The notes beneath the pieces were generated by a model that was given only the letters and a program-made list of their open reading frames with translations, did no database searches and had not been told where the DNA came from. The position numbers and the translations under genes were made by a program. From the NCBI RefSeq assembly GCF_030283145.1, contig NZ_JASNWE010000008.1, positions 62,001 through 126,000 of the forward strand: DNA of 64,000 nucleotides, in the 5' to 3' direction. Shown here piece by piece: positions 7,934 to 18,545 of this stretch (positions are counted from its first letter, which is position 1; the number at the start of each line of letters is the position of its first letter). The DNA comes from Actinomadura xylanilytica. GTDB lineage: Bacteria > Actinomycetota > Actinomycetes > Streptosporangiales > Streptosporangiaceae.

Positions 7934-8904
7934 TTGCCAGCCTCGCCTTCACGCTCGCCGGAACCGGAGCCCGGACCGGAACCCGCCCCCGGGCCGGACG
8001 CCGGGGCGTCGCCGCCGGGAGCGCCGGTGCCGGAGCGGAAGACCGCCCGGGACTCGGCGCCCGCGTCCTCGGCCTCGTCCGTGGTCGTCTTGACCGCGGA
8101 CACGTCGCGGTCGACCGCCTCCTCGGCGGTCCCGCCGTACAGGTCGGGGTGCCGTTCGATGGTGTCGGTGCGGGCCGCGATGACCGGGTTGAGGGACAGC
8201 TCCGACGGGGTGCCGTCGGGCAGCAGCGCCGGCATGTCGACCGAGTTGTGCAGCGCGTACGTGCCGGGGCCGGGCAGCGGGCCGGGGTGCGCCCCGGACT
8301 TGAACCGGCTGGTCGACAGGTCGCGCTGGGTCGGCTTCGGCGTGGTGCGCTCGCGGTGCGCCAGCACCATCGCGCCGAGCGCCGCGGTGATCAGCAGCGC
8401 GCTGGTCGCCTCGAACGCGAACACGTACTTGCTGAACAGCAGCCGGGCCAGGCCGATCACGTTGCCCTCGGAGTTGGCCGCCTGCAACCCGGCACTGTCG
8501 CCCAGCGCCGCGTTGCCGAGGCCGGCGCCGAGCAGCGCCAGGAACCCGAGCGCGCCGATCGCGGCCCACAGCCGCTGCCCGCGGATCGTCTCCACCAGCG
8601 AGTCGGTGGAGCTGACCCCGACGAGCATCATCACGAACAGGAACAGCATCAGCACCGCGCCGGTGTACACGATCACCTGGACGAACGCCAGGAACGGCGC
8701 CCCCTCGATCGCGTACAGCGCGGCCAGCGAGAGCATCACGGCCGCCAGCATCAGCGCCGAGTGCACCGCCTTGCGCGTGAAGATCATGCCGAGCGCGGCG
8801 GCGACCGACACGATCGCCAGCAGCCAGAAGAAGAACGGCTCGCCGGACTGCTTGTCGGCGACCTGTGCGGCGACCGCGCCGGACGCGAGCAGGTGGGCGC
8901 TCAT
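7930..8904 (-). CDS. nuoJ: NADH-quinone oxidoreductase subunit J with long hydrophilic C-terminus
   Basis: The first 165-170 residues are a normal NuoJ with five hydrophobic helices, including the ALYAIEGAPFLAFVQVIVYTGAVLMLFLFV region whose pi-bulge helix is important for coupling. The protein then continues for about 150 residues after the last helix (LAHRERTTPKPTQRDL...), ending in a Gly/Pro/Ser-rich acidic tail. Typical NuoJ proteins are 170-200 residues; extended versions occur in actinobacteria. The tail should lie in the cytoplasm and has no motif I recognise. The gene overlaps nuoI and nuoK by 4 nt each. Confidence 0.95.
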   Translation of the reverse strand: MSAHLLASGAVAAQVADKQSGEPFFFWLLAIVSVAAALGMIFTRKAVHSALMLAAVMLSLAALYAIEGAPFLAFVQVIVYTGAVLMLFLFVMMLVGVSSTDSLVETIRGQRLWAAIGALGFLALLGAGLGNAALGDSAGLQAANSEGNVIGLARLLFSKYVFAFEATSALLITAALGAMVLAHRERTTPKPTQRDLSTSRFKSGAHPGPLPGPGTYALHNSVDMPALLPDGTPSELSLNPVIAARTDTIERHPDLYGGTAEEAVDRDVSAVKTTTDEAEDAGAESRAVFRSGTGAPGGDAPASGPGAGSGPGSGSGEREGEAGK

Positions 8905-9452
8905 TTGCCCTCACCCGCGCCGGACGGCCCCTCCTCGGGCTGGAGGCCGAGGCGGTAGTAGTCCACCTCGGTCTCGCCGAGCCGCATCGCGTGTGGCGGC
9001 GTCTCCATGCCCTCGCGCAGCGGGGCCAGCAGCATGTCCTTGGTGTAGATCAGGCTCTCGCGGCTGTCGTCGGCGAGCTCGTACTCGTTGGTCATCGTGA
9101 GCGCCCGGGTGGGGCACGCCTCGATGCACAGCCCGCAGAAGATGCAGCGCAGATAGTTGATCTGGTAGATGCGCCCGTACCGCTCACCCGGCGAGAACCG
9201 CTCGTCGTCGCTCGCGCCGTTGTCGGCGCCCTCGACGAAGATCGCGTCGGCCGGGCACGCCCAGGCGCACAGCTCGCAGCCGATGCACTTCTCCAGGCCG
9301 TCCGGCCACCGGTTGAGCTGGTGCCGCCCGTGGAAACGCGGGGCGGTCGGCTTCTTCACCTCGGGGTACTGGACGGTCTCGCTCTTGGTGAACATCTGGT
9401 GGAACGAGACCCCGAACCCCTTGACCGGGTTCAGGAAGTCAGTGAGTCCCAC
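8901..9452 (-). CDS. nuoI: NADH-quinone oxidoreductase subunit I (2x[4Fe-4S])
   Basis: A 183-residue peripheral-arm subunit carrying the two clusters next to the quinone-binding subunits. Two complete ferredoxin motifs are visible: CIGCELCAWACP near residues 56-67 and CIFCGLCIEACP near residues 102-113. The N-terminus (MGLTDFLNPVKGFGVSFHQM) is the usual amphipathic anchoring helix. The start overlaps the end of nuoH by 14 nt. Confidence 0.97.
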   Translation of the reverse strand: MGLTDFLNPVKGFGVSFHQMFTKSETVQYPEVKKPTAPRFHGRHQLNRWPDGLEKCIGCELCAWACPADAIFVEGADNGASDDERFSPGERYGRIYQINYLRCIFCGLCIEACPTRALTMTNEYELADDSRESLIYTKDMLLAPLREGMETPPHAMRLGETEVDYYRLGLQPEEGPSGAGEGK

Positions 9453-10815
9453 TGGTGACCTCCTTGCTAGCGGGCTCGGCGCGCGAGGCTCCGGTGAGGC
9501 CCGCCCCCCGCATCTCGGTGTCGCGGCCGTGGTAGTGGGGCAGGTCCATCGGCGGGACGGGGAACCCGCCCGCCGCGGACCCGGCCGTCCCGGCCGGGCC
9601 GTCCGGGGCGAGCCCCGGGACGATCTGCTTCTCGTCCTCCTTGTTGCCGCGCAGGAACTCCCACACGAGCGACACGACCAGCACCACCGCCGCGGCGACC
9701 GCCGCGTACACGACGATCTGCCGCATGTCGTAGTCCTCGTTGCGCAGCGCGCGGATGGTGGCGACCAGCAGGATCCAGCCGAGGGAGAAGGGCATCAGCA
9801 CCTTCCACCCGAGCTTCATCAGCTGGTCGTACCGGACCCGCGGCAGCGAGCCGCGCAGCCAGATGAAGAAGAAGATGAAGCACCAGATCTTGACCAGGAA
9901 CCACAGGATCGGCCACCAGCCCTCGTTGGCCCCGGCCCAGATCGTGGAGATCGGCGCGGGAGCCCGCCAGCCGCCCAGGAACAGGGTGGTGGCCAGCGCG
10001 GACAGGGTGACCAGGTTGACGTACTCGGCGAGGAAGAACATCGCGAACTTCAGCGAGGAGTACTCGGTGTGGAAGCCGGCGACCAGCTCGCCCTCGCCCT
10101 CGGGCAGGTCGAACGGGATGCGGTTCGACTCGCCCATCATCGTGATCACGTAGACCAGGAAGGACGGCAGCAGCAACACCACGAACCACTTGTCCTGCTG
10201 CTGCGCGACGATCTGCGAGGTCGACATCGACCCGGCGAACAGGAACACCGCCACGAACGACAGGCTCATCGCGATCTCGTAGGAGATCATCTGGGCCGAG
10301 GCGCGCAGCCCGCCGAGCAGCGAGTACGACGACATCGACGCCCAGCCGGCCAGCACGATCCCGTAGATGCCCATCGACGACATCGCCAGCACCAGCAGCA
10401 CCGCCACCGGCAGGTCGGTGCCCTGGAGCGCGGTCTGGTGCCCGAACACCGACACGACCGGCCCGAACGGGATGATGATGAACGAGATCAGCGCCGGGGT
10501 GGCGGACACGATCGGCGCCAGGATGAAGACGACCTTGTCGACCTTCCGGGGGACGATGTCCTCCTTGAGCGCCAGCTTCACCCCGTCGGCCAGCGCCTGG
10601 AGCAGGCCCTGCGGCCCGGTCCGGTTCGGGCCGACGCGCAGCTGCATCCGGCCGATCAGGCGCCGCTCGACCCACATGGACATGAAGACCATGAGGACCA
10701 GGAAGACGAACAGGAACAGCACCTTCCCGCCGATCAGCCACCACGGATCGTGGCCGAAGGCGGGCAGCGACGGATCGTTCGGCGCCGGCGCGGCGGCGAG
10801 TGCGGGCACCCTCAT
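9439..10815 (-). CDS. nuoH: NADH-quinone oxidoreductase subunit H
   Basis: A 458-residue membrane subunit that, with NuoB and NuoD, forms the quinone site. Visible family segments are WVERRLIGRMQLRVGPNRTG, the EDIVP loop, and SNRIPFDLPEGEGELVAGFHTEYS. I placed the start at the ATG at 10815 (MRVPALAAAP) because it gives the 4-nt ATGA overlap with nuoG; 31 further codons upstream lack family similarity. After the last helix near residue 395 comes a hydrophilic tail of about 60 residues rich in Gly/Pro, longer than in E. coli. Confidence 0.95.
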   Translation of the reverse strand: MRVPALAAAPAPNDPSLPAFGHDPWWLIGGKVLFLFVFLVLMVFMSMWVERRLIGRMQLRVGPNRTGPQGLLQALADGVKLALKEDIVPRKVDKVVFILAPIVSATPALISFIIIPFGPVVSVFGHQTALQGTDLPVAVLLVLAMSSMGIYGIVLAGWASMSSYSLLGGLRASAQMISYEIAMSLSFVAVFLFAGSMSTSQIVAQQQDKWFVVLLLPSFLVYVITMMGESNRIPFDLPEGEGELVAGFHTEYSSLKFAMFFLAEYVNLVTLSALATTLFLGGWRAPAPISTIWAGANEGWWPILWFLVKIWCFIFFFIWLRGSLPRVRYDQLMKLGWKVLMPFSLGWILLVATIRALRNEDYDMRQIVVYAAVAAAVVLVVSLVWEFLRGNKEDEKQIVPGLAPDGPAGTAGSAAGGFPVPPMDLPHYHGRDTEMRGAGLTGASRAEPASKEVTSGTH

Positions 10816-13292
10816 GCGGGACCTCCCGAGGAGATGGTGACGACGTTCCCTGCGGCGGCGCCCAGGTCGCGATGGAGCGCGCAGCCCGCGGAGTTGGTCG
10901 GCAGCCACACCACCCGGTCGGGCAGGTCGGGGGTGATCTCCAGCGGGAGCGTCACCTCGCCCCGTCCGGAACCGACCGTGACCGTCGCGGTCGCGCCGAT
11001 CTCGGCGGCGGTGGCGGGCGACAACCGGGCCGCCGCGGGCTTGGCGGTGCCGGCCAGGTAGGGCTCGCCGTCCTGCATCCGGCCCTTGTCGAGCAGCAGC
11101 CGCCAGCTGGCCAGCAGCGCCTCGCCCTGGCCGGGCTGCGGGTGCGCGCCCTGACGGGCGCTCGGCGCCTGCGGGCGCTCGCCGCGGTAGCCGCCGAGCC
11201 CGGCCAGCTCGCGGCGGGCCGCGTCCGGTCCGGGCAGCGCCAGGTGCACGTCCATCTCGTTCGCCAGCGCGTCCAGGACGCGCAGGTCGGAGAGGCGGCC
11301 GACGGACGTGAGCACCACGTCGAACTGACGGCCGCGGCCCTCCCAGTCAACGAACGTGCCGGCCTTCTCGGCGACCGCGGCGACCGGCAGCACCACGTCG
11401 GCGCGGTCGGTGACCGCGCTCGGCCGCTGCTCCAGGCTCACCACGAACGGGGTGGCGTCCAGGGCCCGCAGCACCGCCTCGGGGTCAGGCAGGTCGTACG
11501 GGTCGACGCCGCCGACGAGCAGCGCGCCGCGCTCCCCCGCCGCAGCCGCGGCGAGGATGCCGTCGGCGTCCAGGCCCGGGACGGACGGCAGCTCGGCCAC
11601 GCCCCACGCGCGGGCCACTTCGGCGCGCACGTCGGGGTCGTCGGCCGGACGGCCGATCGGCAGCAGGCCGGGCAGCGCGCCCGCCTCGATCGCGCCGCGC
11701 TCGCCCGCCCGCCGCGGCACCCAGGCGAGCCGGGCGCCGGTGACCTGGGCGAGCCGGACCACCGCCGACAGCGCGCCCGCGCTGCCGGCCAGCCGCTCGC
11801 CCACCAGGATCACCGCGCCGGGCGTCGCCAGCAGGTCGCGGACGGCGGTGTGCTCGGAACCGCCGACCAGCGACCCGAGCACCTCGGCCTCGGCGCCCGG
11901 CAGGGTCGGCAGCAGCGTGCCGCCGACCTTGGCCAGGCCGCGGGTCGCGAACGGGGCGACCGCGTGCACCTTCAGCCCGTTCTTGCGGACCGCCTTGCGG
12001 AGCCGCAGGAACACGATCGGCGACTCCTCCTCCGGCTCCAGGCCGGCGAGCAGCACCGCGGGCGCCGACTCCAGGTCGGCGTAGGACACCTCGATCGGCC
12101 GGCCCGCCACGGCGGCGGCCAGGAAGTCGGCCTCCTCCGCCGAGTGCGGCCGGGCGCGGAAGTCGACGTCGTTGGTGCCGAGCGCGATCCGGGCGAACTT
12201 GGCGTAGGCGTAGGCGTCCTCCAGCGTCACCCGCCCGCCGGTCAGCACGCCGGCCCGGCCGCGCGCGGCGGCCAGGCCGCGGCCCGCGATGGTGAGCGCC
12301 TCGGGCCAGGACGCCGGCTCCAGCACGCCCTGCTCGTTGCGGACCAGCGGGTGGGTGAGCCGGTCGGGCTGGGAGCCGTAGGTGAACGCCCACCGGCCCT
12401 TGTCGCAGTTCCATTCCTCGTTGACCTGCGGGTCGTCGCCCGCCAGCCGCCGCGTGATCTTCCCGCGGCGGTGGTCGGTGCGCAGCGCGCAGCCGGACGC
12501 GCAGTGCTCGCACGTGCTCGGCGCCGACACCAGGTCGAACGGACGGGACCTGAACCGGTACGCGGTGCCGGTCAGCGCCCCCACCGGGCAGATCTGCACC
12601 GTGTTGCCGGAGAAGTAGGACTGGAACGGCTCGCCGTCGGCGACCCCGACCTGCTCCTTGGCGCCGCGCTCGAACAGGTCGATGAACGCGTCGCCGGCGA
12701 TCTGGTCGGAGAACCGGGTGCAGCGGGCGCACTGGACGCAGCGCTCCCGGTCGAGCAGCACCTGGCTGGACAGCGGGATCGGCTTCGGGAACGTCCGCTT
12801 GGCCTCGGTGAAGCGCGACTCGCCCCGCCCGTTGGACATCGCCTGGTTCTGGAGCGGGCACTCGCCGCCCTTGTCGCAGATCGGGCAGTCCAGCGGGTGG
12901 TTGATCAGCAGCAGCTCCATCACGCCCTGCTGGGCCTTGTCGGCCTGCGGCGAGGTGAGCTGGGTCTTGATCACCATGCCCGGCATCACCGTGGTGGTGC
13001 AGGACGCCTGCGGCTTGGGCATCCCGCGCCCGTTGCCGGCGTCGGGGATCTCCACCAGGCACTGCCGGCAGGCCCCGACCGGGTCGAGCAGCGGATGGTC
13101 GCAGAACCGCGGGATCTGGATGCCGAGCAGCTCGGCGGCCCGGATGATCAGGGTGCCCTTGGGCACTTCGATCTCGAACCCGTCGATGGTGACGGCGATC
13201 ATGTCCGGTGCCTTCTTGACCGCGGCCGGACCACCCCCAGGCTGCTGGGGAGCACTCGAAGCCGCCGAGCCGCCACCAACACTAACCGTCAT
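10812..13292 (-). CDS. nuoG: NADH-quinone oxidoreductase subunit G
   Basis: An 826-residue Fe-S subunit of the peripheral arm. The N-terminal [2Fe-2S] domain has CDHPLLDPVGACRQC; a second cluster region has CDKGGECPLQ and then CVQCARCTRF, followed by CEHCASGCALR of the molybdopterin-oxidoreductase-like [4Fe-4S] site. The remaining two thirds resemble a catalytically inert molybdopterin oxidoreductase domain. The first 30 residues are a low-complexity Ser/Gly/Pro leader. It overlaps nuoF and nuoH by 4 nt each. Confidence 0.96.
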   Translation of the reverse strand: MTVSVGGGSAASSAPQQPGGGPAAVKKAPDMIAVTIDGFEIEVPKGTLIIRAAELLGIQIPRFCDHPLLDPVGACRQCLVEIPDAGNGRGMPKPQASCTTTVMPGMVIKTQLTSPQADKAQQGVMELLLINHPLDCPICDKGGECPLQNQAMSNGRGESRFTEAKRTFPKPIPLSSQVLLDRERCVQCARCTRFSDQIAGDAFIDLFERGAKEQVGVADGEPFQSYFSGNTVQICPVGALTGTAYRFRSRPFDLVSAPSTCEHCASGCALRTDHRRGKITRRLAGDDPQVNEEWNCDKGRWAFTYGSQPDRLTHPLVRNEQGVLEPASWPEALTIAGRGLAAARGRAGVLTGGRVTLEDAYAYAKFARIALGTNDVDFRARPHSAEEADFLAAAVAGRPIEVSYADLESAPAVLLAGLEPEEESPIVFLRLRKAVRKNGLKVHAVAPFATRGLAKVGGTLLPTLPGAEAEVLGSLVGGSEHTAVRDLLATPGAVILVGERLAGSAGALSAVVRLAQVTGARLAWVPRRAGERGAIEAGALPGLLPIGRPADDPDVRAEVARAWGVAELPSVPGLDADGILAAAAAGERGALLVGGVDPYDLPDPEAVLRALDATPFVVSLEQRPSAVTDRADVVLPVAAVAEKAGTFVDWEGRGRQFDVVLTSVGRLSDLRVLDALANEMDVHLALPGPDAARRELAGLGGYRGERPQAPSARQGAHPQPGQGEALLASWRLLLDKGRMQDGEPYLAGTAKPAAARLSPATAAEIGATATVTVGSGRGEVTLPLEITPDLPDRVVWLPTNSAGCALHRDLGAAAGNVVTISSGGPA

Positions 13293-14593
13293 CGGGAGCC
13301 TCCCTCAGCCCAAACCGTGGACTTGGCGTGGTCGAACGGACAGCCGCCCTGCTCGAAGTGCTTGAGGTACTCGTCGCGGAAGAGCTTGATGGAGGACACC
13401 ACCGGGCTCGTCGCGCCGTCGCCGAGGGCGCAGAAGGAGCGGCCGAGGATGTTGTCGGACAGGTCCAGGAGCGTCTCCAGGTCCGCCTCCTCGCCCTGCC
13501 CGGCCTCCAGCCGCTTGAGCATCTGCTTGTACCAGTAGGTGCCCTCGCGGCACGGCGTGCACTTGCCGCACGACTCGTGCGCGTAGAACTCCGACCAGCG
13601 CAGCACGGCCCGCACCACGCAGGTCGTCTCGTCGAAGATCTGGAGCGCGCGGGTGCCGAGCATCGACCCGGCTGCGCCGACCGACTCGAAGTCGAGCGGC
13701 ACGTCCAGGTGCTCGTCGGTGAAGATCGGGGTGGACGAGCCGCCGGGCGTCCAGAACTTCAGCCGGTGCCCGGCGCGGACGCCGCCCGCCATCTCCAGCA
13801 GCTCGCGCAGCGTGATGCCGAGCGGCGCCTCGTACTGCCCGGGACGGGTGACGTGCCCGGACAGCGAGAAGATCCCGTACCCCTGGGACTTCTCGGTGCC
13901 CATCGCGGCGAACCAGTCCGAACCGTTCTGCACGATCGAGGGAACCGACGCGATCGACTCGACGTTGTTGATGACAGTGGGGCCGCCGTAGAGGCCCGCG
14001 ACCGCCGGGAAGGGGGGCTTCAGCCTGGGCTGACCGCGGAACCCTTCCAGGGAATCGAGCAGCGCCGTCTCCTCGCCGCAGATGTAGGCCCCGGCACCGG
14101 TGTGCACGACCAGATCGAGGTCGAACCCGGAGCCGAGGATGTTGCGGCCGAGGTAGCCGGCCTCATACGCCTCGGCGACCGCCTGCTGGAGGCGTCGTAC
14201 GACGTGCAGTACCTCACCGCGCACGTAGATGAACGCGTGGTTCGACTTGATCGCGAACGAGCTGATCACGATGCCCTCGACCAGCACGTGCGGGTTGGCC
14301 ATCATCAGCGGGATGTCCTTGCACGTGCCCGGCTCGGACTCGTCGGCGTTGACGACCAGGTACCGCGGGTTCGGGCTCGCCGGCGGGAGGAAGCCCCACT
14401 TCATGCCGGTGGGGAAGCCCGCGCCGCCCCGGCCGCGCAGGCCGGAGTCCTTGACCGCCTGCACGATCGCGTCCGGCTCCATGCCGAGCGCGGTGCGCAG
14501 CGCCTGGTAGCCGCCCTCGCGCTCGTACGCCACGCGGGTGAACGAGTCGGGCTGATCCCAGTTCCTGGTGAGGATCGGGGTGAGCGTGGTCAC
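13289..14593 (-). CDS. nuoF: NADH-quinone oxidoreductase subunit F (FMN, NADH binding)
   Basis: A 434-residue subunit that takes electrons from NADH. The NADH/FMN glycine-rich motif GRGGAGFPTGMKW lies near residues 53-65, the FMN contact region reads NADESEPGTCKDI, and the 4Fe-4S motif ESCGKCTPCREG lies near residue 350. Length and order are standard. It overlaps nuoE by 4 nt (14590-14593) and nuoG by 4 nt. Confidence 0.97.
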   Translation of the reverse strand: MTTLTPILTRNWDQPDSFTRVAYEREGGYQALRTALGMEPDAIVQAVKDSGLRGRGGAGFPTGMKWGFLPPASPNPRYLVVNADESEPGTCKDIPLMMANPHVLVEGIVISSFAIKSNHAFIYVRGEVLHVVRRLQQAVAEAYEAGYLGRNILGSGFDLDLVVHTGAGAYICGEETALLDSLEGFRGQPRLKPPFPAVAGLYGGPTVINNVESIASVPSIVQNGSDWFAAMGTEKSQGYGIFSLSGHVTRPGQYEAPLGITLRELLEMAGGVRAGHRLKFWTPGGSSTPIFTDEHLDVPLDFESVGAAGSMLGTRALQIFDETTCVVRAVLRWSEFYAHESCGKCTPCREGTYWYKQMLKRLEAGQGEEADLETLLDLSDNILGRSFCALGDGATSPVVSSIKLFRDEYLKHFEQGGCPFDHAKSTVWAEGGSR

Positions 14594-15336
14594 TGGTTCC
14601 GCCCCTCCTGGCCGCCGGACTCGTGCGGCCGCTCGCGCTCGGCGCTCGGCGGCGGAGCCGTCCAGCCGCGCTCCTTCGCCAGCTCCAGCCCGCGCAGCGA
14701 CTCCGGTCCGGCCTGCACGCCCTCGTGGGCGCGGCCGTCCGGGAACCCGGCGAGCACGCGGGAGGCGTCCTTCCAGCCGACCAGCTCGTTCGGCCCGCGC
14801 GAAGGAAGCACTTGCTTACCCGAGCGCAGATCGTCGACCAGCGCCTTGGCCTTCTCGGGAGTCATGTTGTCGAAGAACTCCCAGTTGACCATCATCACCG
14901 GCGCGAAGTCGCAGGCCGCGTTGCACTCGATCCGCTCGAGGCTGACCCTGCCGTCGGCATCGGCCTCGTCGTGGCCGAGCCCGGTGTGCGCGCTCAGCTC
15001 GTTCCAGATCTGGTCGCCGCCCATGATCGCGCACAGCGTGTTGATGCAGACGCCGACGTGGTACTCCCCGACCGGCTTCCGCTTGTACTGCGTGTAGAAG
15101 GTCACGACGCCGGTCACCTGCGCGGGCGTGATCCCGAGCTGCTCGGCGCAGAACGCGGTGCCGCGCGGGGTGACGTGCCCCTCCTCCGACTGCACCAGGT
15201 GCAGCATCGGCAGCAGCGCCGACCGCGGCTTGGGATAGCGCGCGATGATCTCTTTGGCGTCCCGCTCCAGGCGCTCGCGCACCTCGGGCGCGTACGGCTC
15301 CTGATCGCCGGTCCCTGCGGTCTCCAGGAACTCCAT
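14590..15336 (-). CDS. nuoE: NADH-quinone oxidoreductase subunit E ([2Fe-2S])
   Basis: A 248-residue thioredoxin-like [2Fe-2S] subunit. The four cluster cysteines lie in VCINTLC and ECNAAC, separated by about 35 residues. After the domain (about residue 175) there is a 70-residue hydrophilic extension rich in Arg, Glu and Pro. I used the ATG at 15336. A TTG at 15348 would give an overlap with the nuoD stop (TTGA at 15345-15348), like the other junctions in this operon, and would add four residues (start, Ser, Glu, His); the choice is open. Confidence 0.93.
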   Translation of the reverse strand: MEFLETAGTGDQEPYAPEVRERLERDAKEIIARYPKPRSALLPMLHLVQSEEGHVTPRGTAFCAEQLGITPAQVTGVVTFYTQYKRKPVGEYHVGVCINTLCAIMGGDQIWNELSAHTGLGHDEADADGRVSLERIECNAACDFAPVMMVNWEFFDNMTPEKAKALVDDLRSGKQVLPSRGPNELVGWKDASRVLAGFPDGRAHEGVQAGPESLRGLELAKERGWTAPPPSAERERPHESGGQEGRNQ

Positions 15337-15344
15337 GTGCTCGC

Positions 15345-16687
<1,343 letters not shown>

Positions 16688-16691
<4 letters not shown>

Positions 16692-17407
16692 GTGTACGAC
16701 CTCCGCTCGTCCGGAGGGGGGATCTCCGCTCCGCGGTACTCGACGGGGATGCCGCCGAGGGGATAGTCCTTGCGCTGCGGGTGCCCCACCCAGTCGTCGG
16801 GCATCTGGATGCGGGTGAGCGCCGGGTGGCCGTCGAACACGATCCCGAAGAAGTCGTAGGTCTCGCGCTCGTGCCAGTCGTTGGTCGGGTACACCGGGAC
16901 CAGCGACGGGACGTGCGGGTCGGCGTCCGGGCAGGACGCCTCCAGCCGGACCCGCCGGTTGTGCGTGATCGACAGCAGGTGCACCACCGCGTGCAGCTCG
17001 GCCCCGGTCTCGTCCGGGTAGTGCACCCCGGACACGCCCGAGCACAGCTCGAACCGCAGGGACGGCTCGTCGCGCATCGTCCGCGCCACCGTCAGCAGGT
17101 GCTCGCGCCGGACGAAGAAGGTCATCTCGCCGCGGTCGACGACCACCCGCTCGATCGCCTCGCCGAAGTCGGGCAGCGCGCGCTCGAGCTCGTCCGCGAC
17201 CTCGTCGAACTCGCCCGCCTCGGCGGCCCCGCGCGGCCCGCCGTAGGGGCGCGGGGTGGACACCTTCGGGGTCCGCCGGACGACGAGGCCCCCGTAGCCG
17301 GAGGTGTCGCCGCTGGTCTTGGCGCCGAACATGCCCGTGCGGGCCACCGGCTGCTCGCGCCGGTCGTCCCCGCCGGGCGCGGGAAGCTGCGGATCCTGCG
17401 AGCTCAT
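16688..17407 (-). CDS. nuoC: NADH-quinone oxidoreductase subunit C
   Basis: A 239-residue 30-kDa-type subunit. The signature WHERETYDFFGIVFDGHP with the following RIQMPDDWVGHPQRKDYPLGG is intact near residues 170-210. The N-terminal 60 residues are hydrophilic and Gly/Pro-rich. The start at 17407 gives a 4-nt overlap with nuoB; a longer frame upstream is nuoB read out of frame. Confidence 0.96.
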
Positions 17408-17958
17408 GACAGCGCCCCCGACTGGCCGAGCAGCGGTAGCTGGCGGCGCTTGGCCTCTTCCAGCTCGGCGATCTGCGCCTTGCGCTGCGGGCCGAGCTTG
17501 GTGTTCTGGATCTTGTCGTGCAGCTTGAGGATCGCGTCCAGCAGCATCTCCGGCCGCGGCGGGCAGCCGGGCAGGTAGATGTCCACCGGGACGACGTGGT
17601 CGACGCCCTGCACGACCGCGTAGTTGTTGAACATGCCGCCCGACGAGGCGCACACGCCCATCGCGATGACCCACTTGGGCTCGGTCATCTGGTCGTAGAT
17701 CTGGCGCAGCACCGGCGCCATCTTCTGGCTGACCCGGCCCGCGACGATCATCAGGTCGGCCTGCCGGGGCGTGGCCGAGGCACGCTCCATCCCCCACCGG
17801 GAGAAGTCGTGCCGGGGGTCGCCCGCCGCCATCATCTCGATCGCGCAGCAGGCCAGCCCGAAGGTGGCCGGCCACACCGAGCTCTTGCGCGCCCAGCCCG
17901 CGACCTGCTCGACCGTGGTCAGCAGGAAGCCGCTGGGGAGTTTTTCCTCAAGACCCAT
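17404..17958 (-). CDS. nuoB: NADH-quinone oxidoreductase subunit B
   Basis: A 184-residue subunit holding cluster N2, the last electron donor to quinone. The tandem cysteines in GLACCAIEMM near residue 37 and the cysteines in VCASSGGMF and YLPGCPPRPE supply the ligands. I chose MGLEEKLPSGFLLTTVEQ (ATG at 17958), one base after nuoA ends, over the 48-codon upstream extension, which is out-of-frame nuoA. Confidence 0.97.
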   Translation of the reverse strand: MGLEEKLPSGFLLTTVEQVAGWARKSSVWPATFGLACCAIEMMAAGDPRHDFSRWGMERASATPRQADLMIVAGRVSQKMAPVLRQIYDQMTEPKWVIAMGVCASSGGMFNNYAVVQGVDHVVPVDIYLPGCPPRPEMLLDAILKLHDKIQNTKLGPQRKAQIAELEEAKRRQLPLLGQSGALS

Positions 17959-17959
17959 G

Positions 17960-18319
17960 TCAGTCCCACTCCAGACCACCGCGCCGCCAGATGTAGGCGT
18001 ACGCCACCAGCACGGTGAGGATGAAAAGGACCATCTCCACCAGACCGAAAATCCCCAGCCGGTCGAACGCGACCGCCCAGGGATAAAGGAAGATGATCTC
18101 AATGTCGAAGACGATGAAAAGCATCGCCGTCAGGTAGTACTTCACGGGAAAGCGCCCGCCGCCGACCGGCTGCGGAGTCGGCTCGATCCCGCACTCGTAG
18201 GCGTCCAGCCTCGCCCGGTTCCAGCGCTTGGGCCCCGTGAGCGACGCCATCACCACGGAGAACGCGGCGAACCCGAAGGCCAGCACTCCCAGCACGATGA
18301 TCGGAACATAGAGATCCAT
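17960..18319 (-). CDS. nuoA: NADH-quinone oxidoreductase subunit A
   Basis: A 119-residue three-helix subunit and first gene of the operon. MDLYVPIIVLGVLAFGFAAF starts helix one, the loop holds YECGIEP with the quinone-site-proximal Cys, and AMLFIVFDIEIIFLYPWAV is the conserved second helix. A good ribosome binding site (AAGGAGAGG) ends 10 nt before the ATG at 18319. The longer frame reaching 18460 would run through the promoter-region palindrome and is rejected. Confidence 0.96.
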   Translation of the reverse strand: MDLYVPIIVLGVLAFGFAAFSVVMASLTGPKRWNRARLDAYECGIEPTPQPVGGGRFPVKYYLTAMLFIVFDIEIIFLYPWAVAFDRLGIFGLVEMVLFILTVLVAYAYIWRRGGLEWD

Positions 18320-18434
18320 GTCTCTACTGCCTCTCCTTGGAACGTACGACGCAGTACGGGACGCGTCCGCCCGGGCCAGGGGCCGCGGGATGCGCGGCGC
18401 CGGACGGGCGCGCCACGGTGGCGTGACCCTTGAC

Positions 18435-18460
18435 GTGTCCGTGACACCTGTCACGGACAC
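18435..18460. promoter_or_regulatory. Perfect 12-bp-arm inverted repeat in the nuo promoter region
   Basis: GTGTCCGTGACA (18435-18446) and TGTCACGGACAC (18449-18460) are exact reverse complements around a CC centre. The core is GTGA-N6-TCAC, the pattern shared by CRP/FNR-family sites and by Rex operators (TGTGAA-N4-TTCACA). The centre is about 128 nt upstream of the nuoA start codon. A possible -10 hexamer TAGGGT on the minus strand lies just upstream (near 18468-18473), so a bound protein would sit about at the transcription start. The regulator identity is open. Confidence 0.6.
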
Positions 18461-18545
18461 GGGTCGCCACCCTAGCCAAGGTGATCAATAGCACTCCCCT
18501 CGGGGGGTCGGGCGGTGTATCCCGTACGCACGTTCGCTGAGCGCC

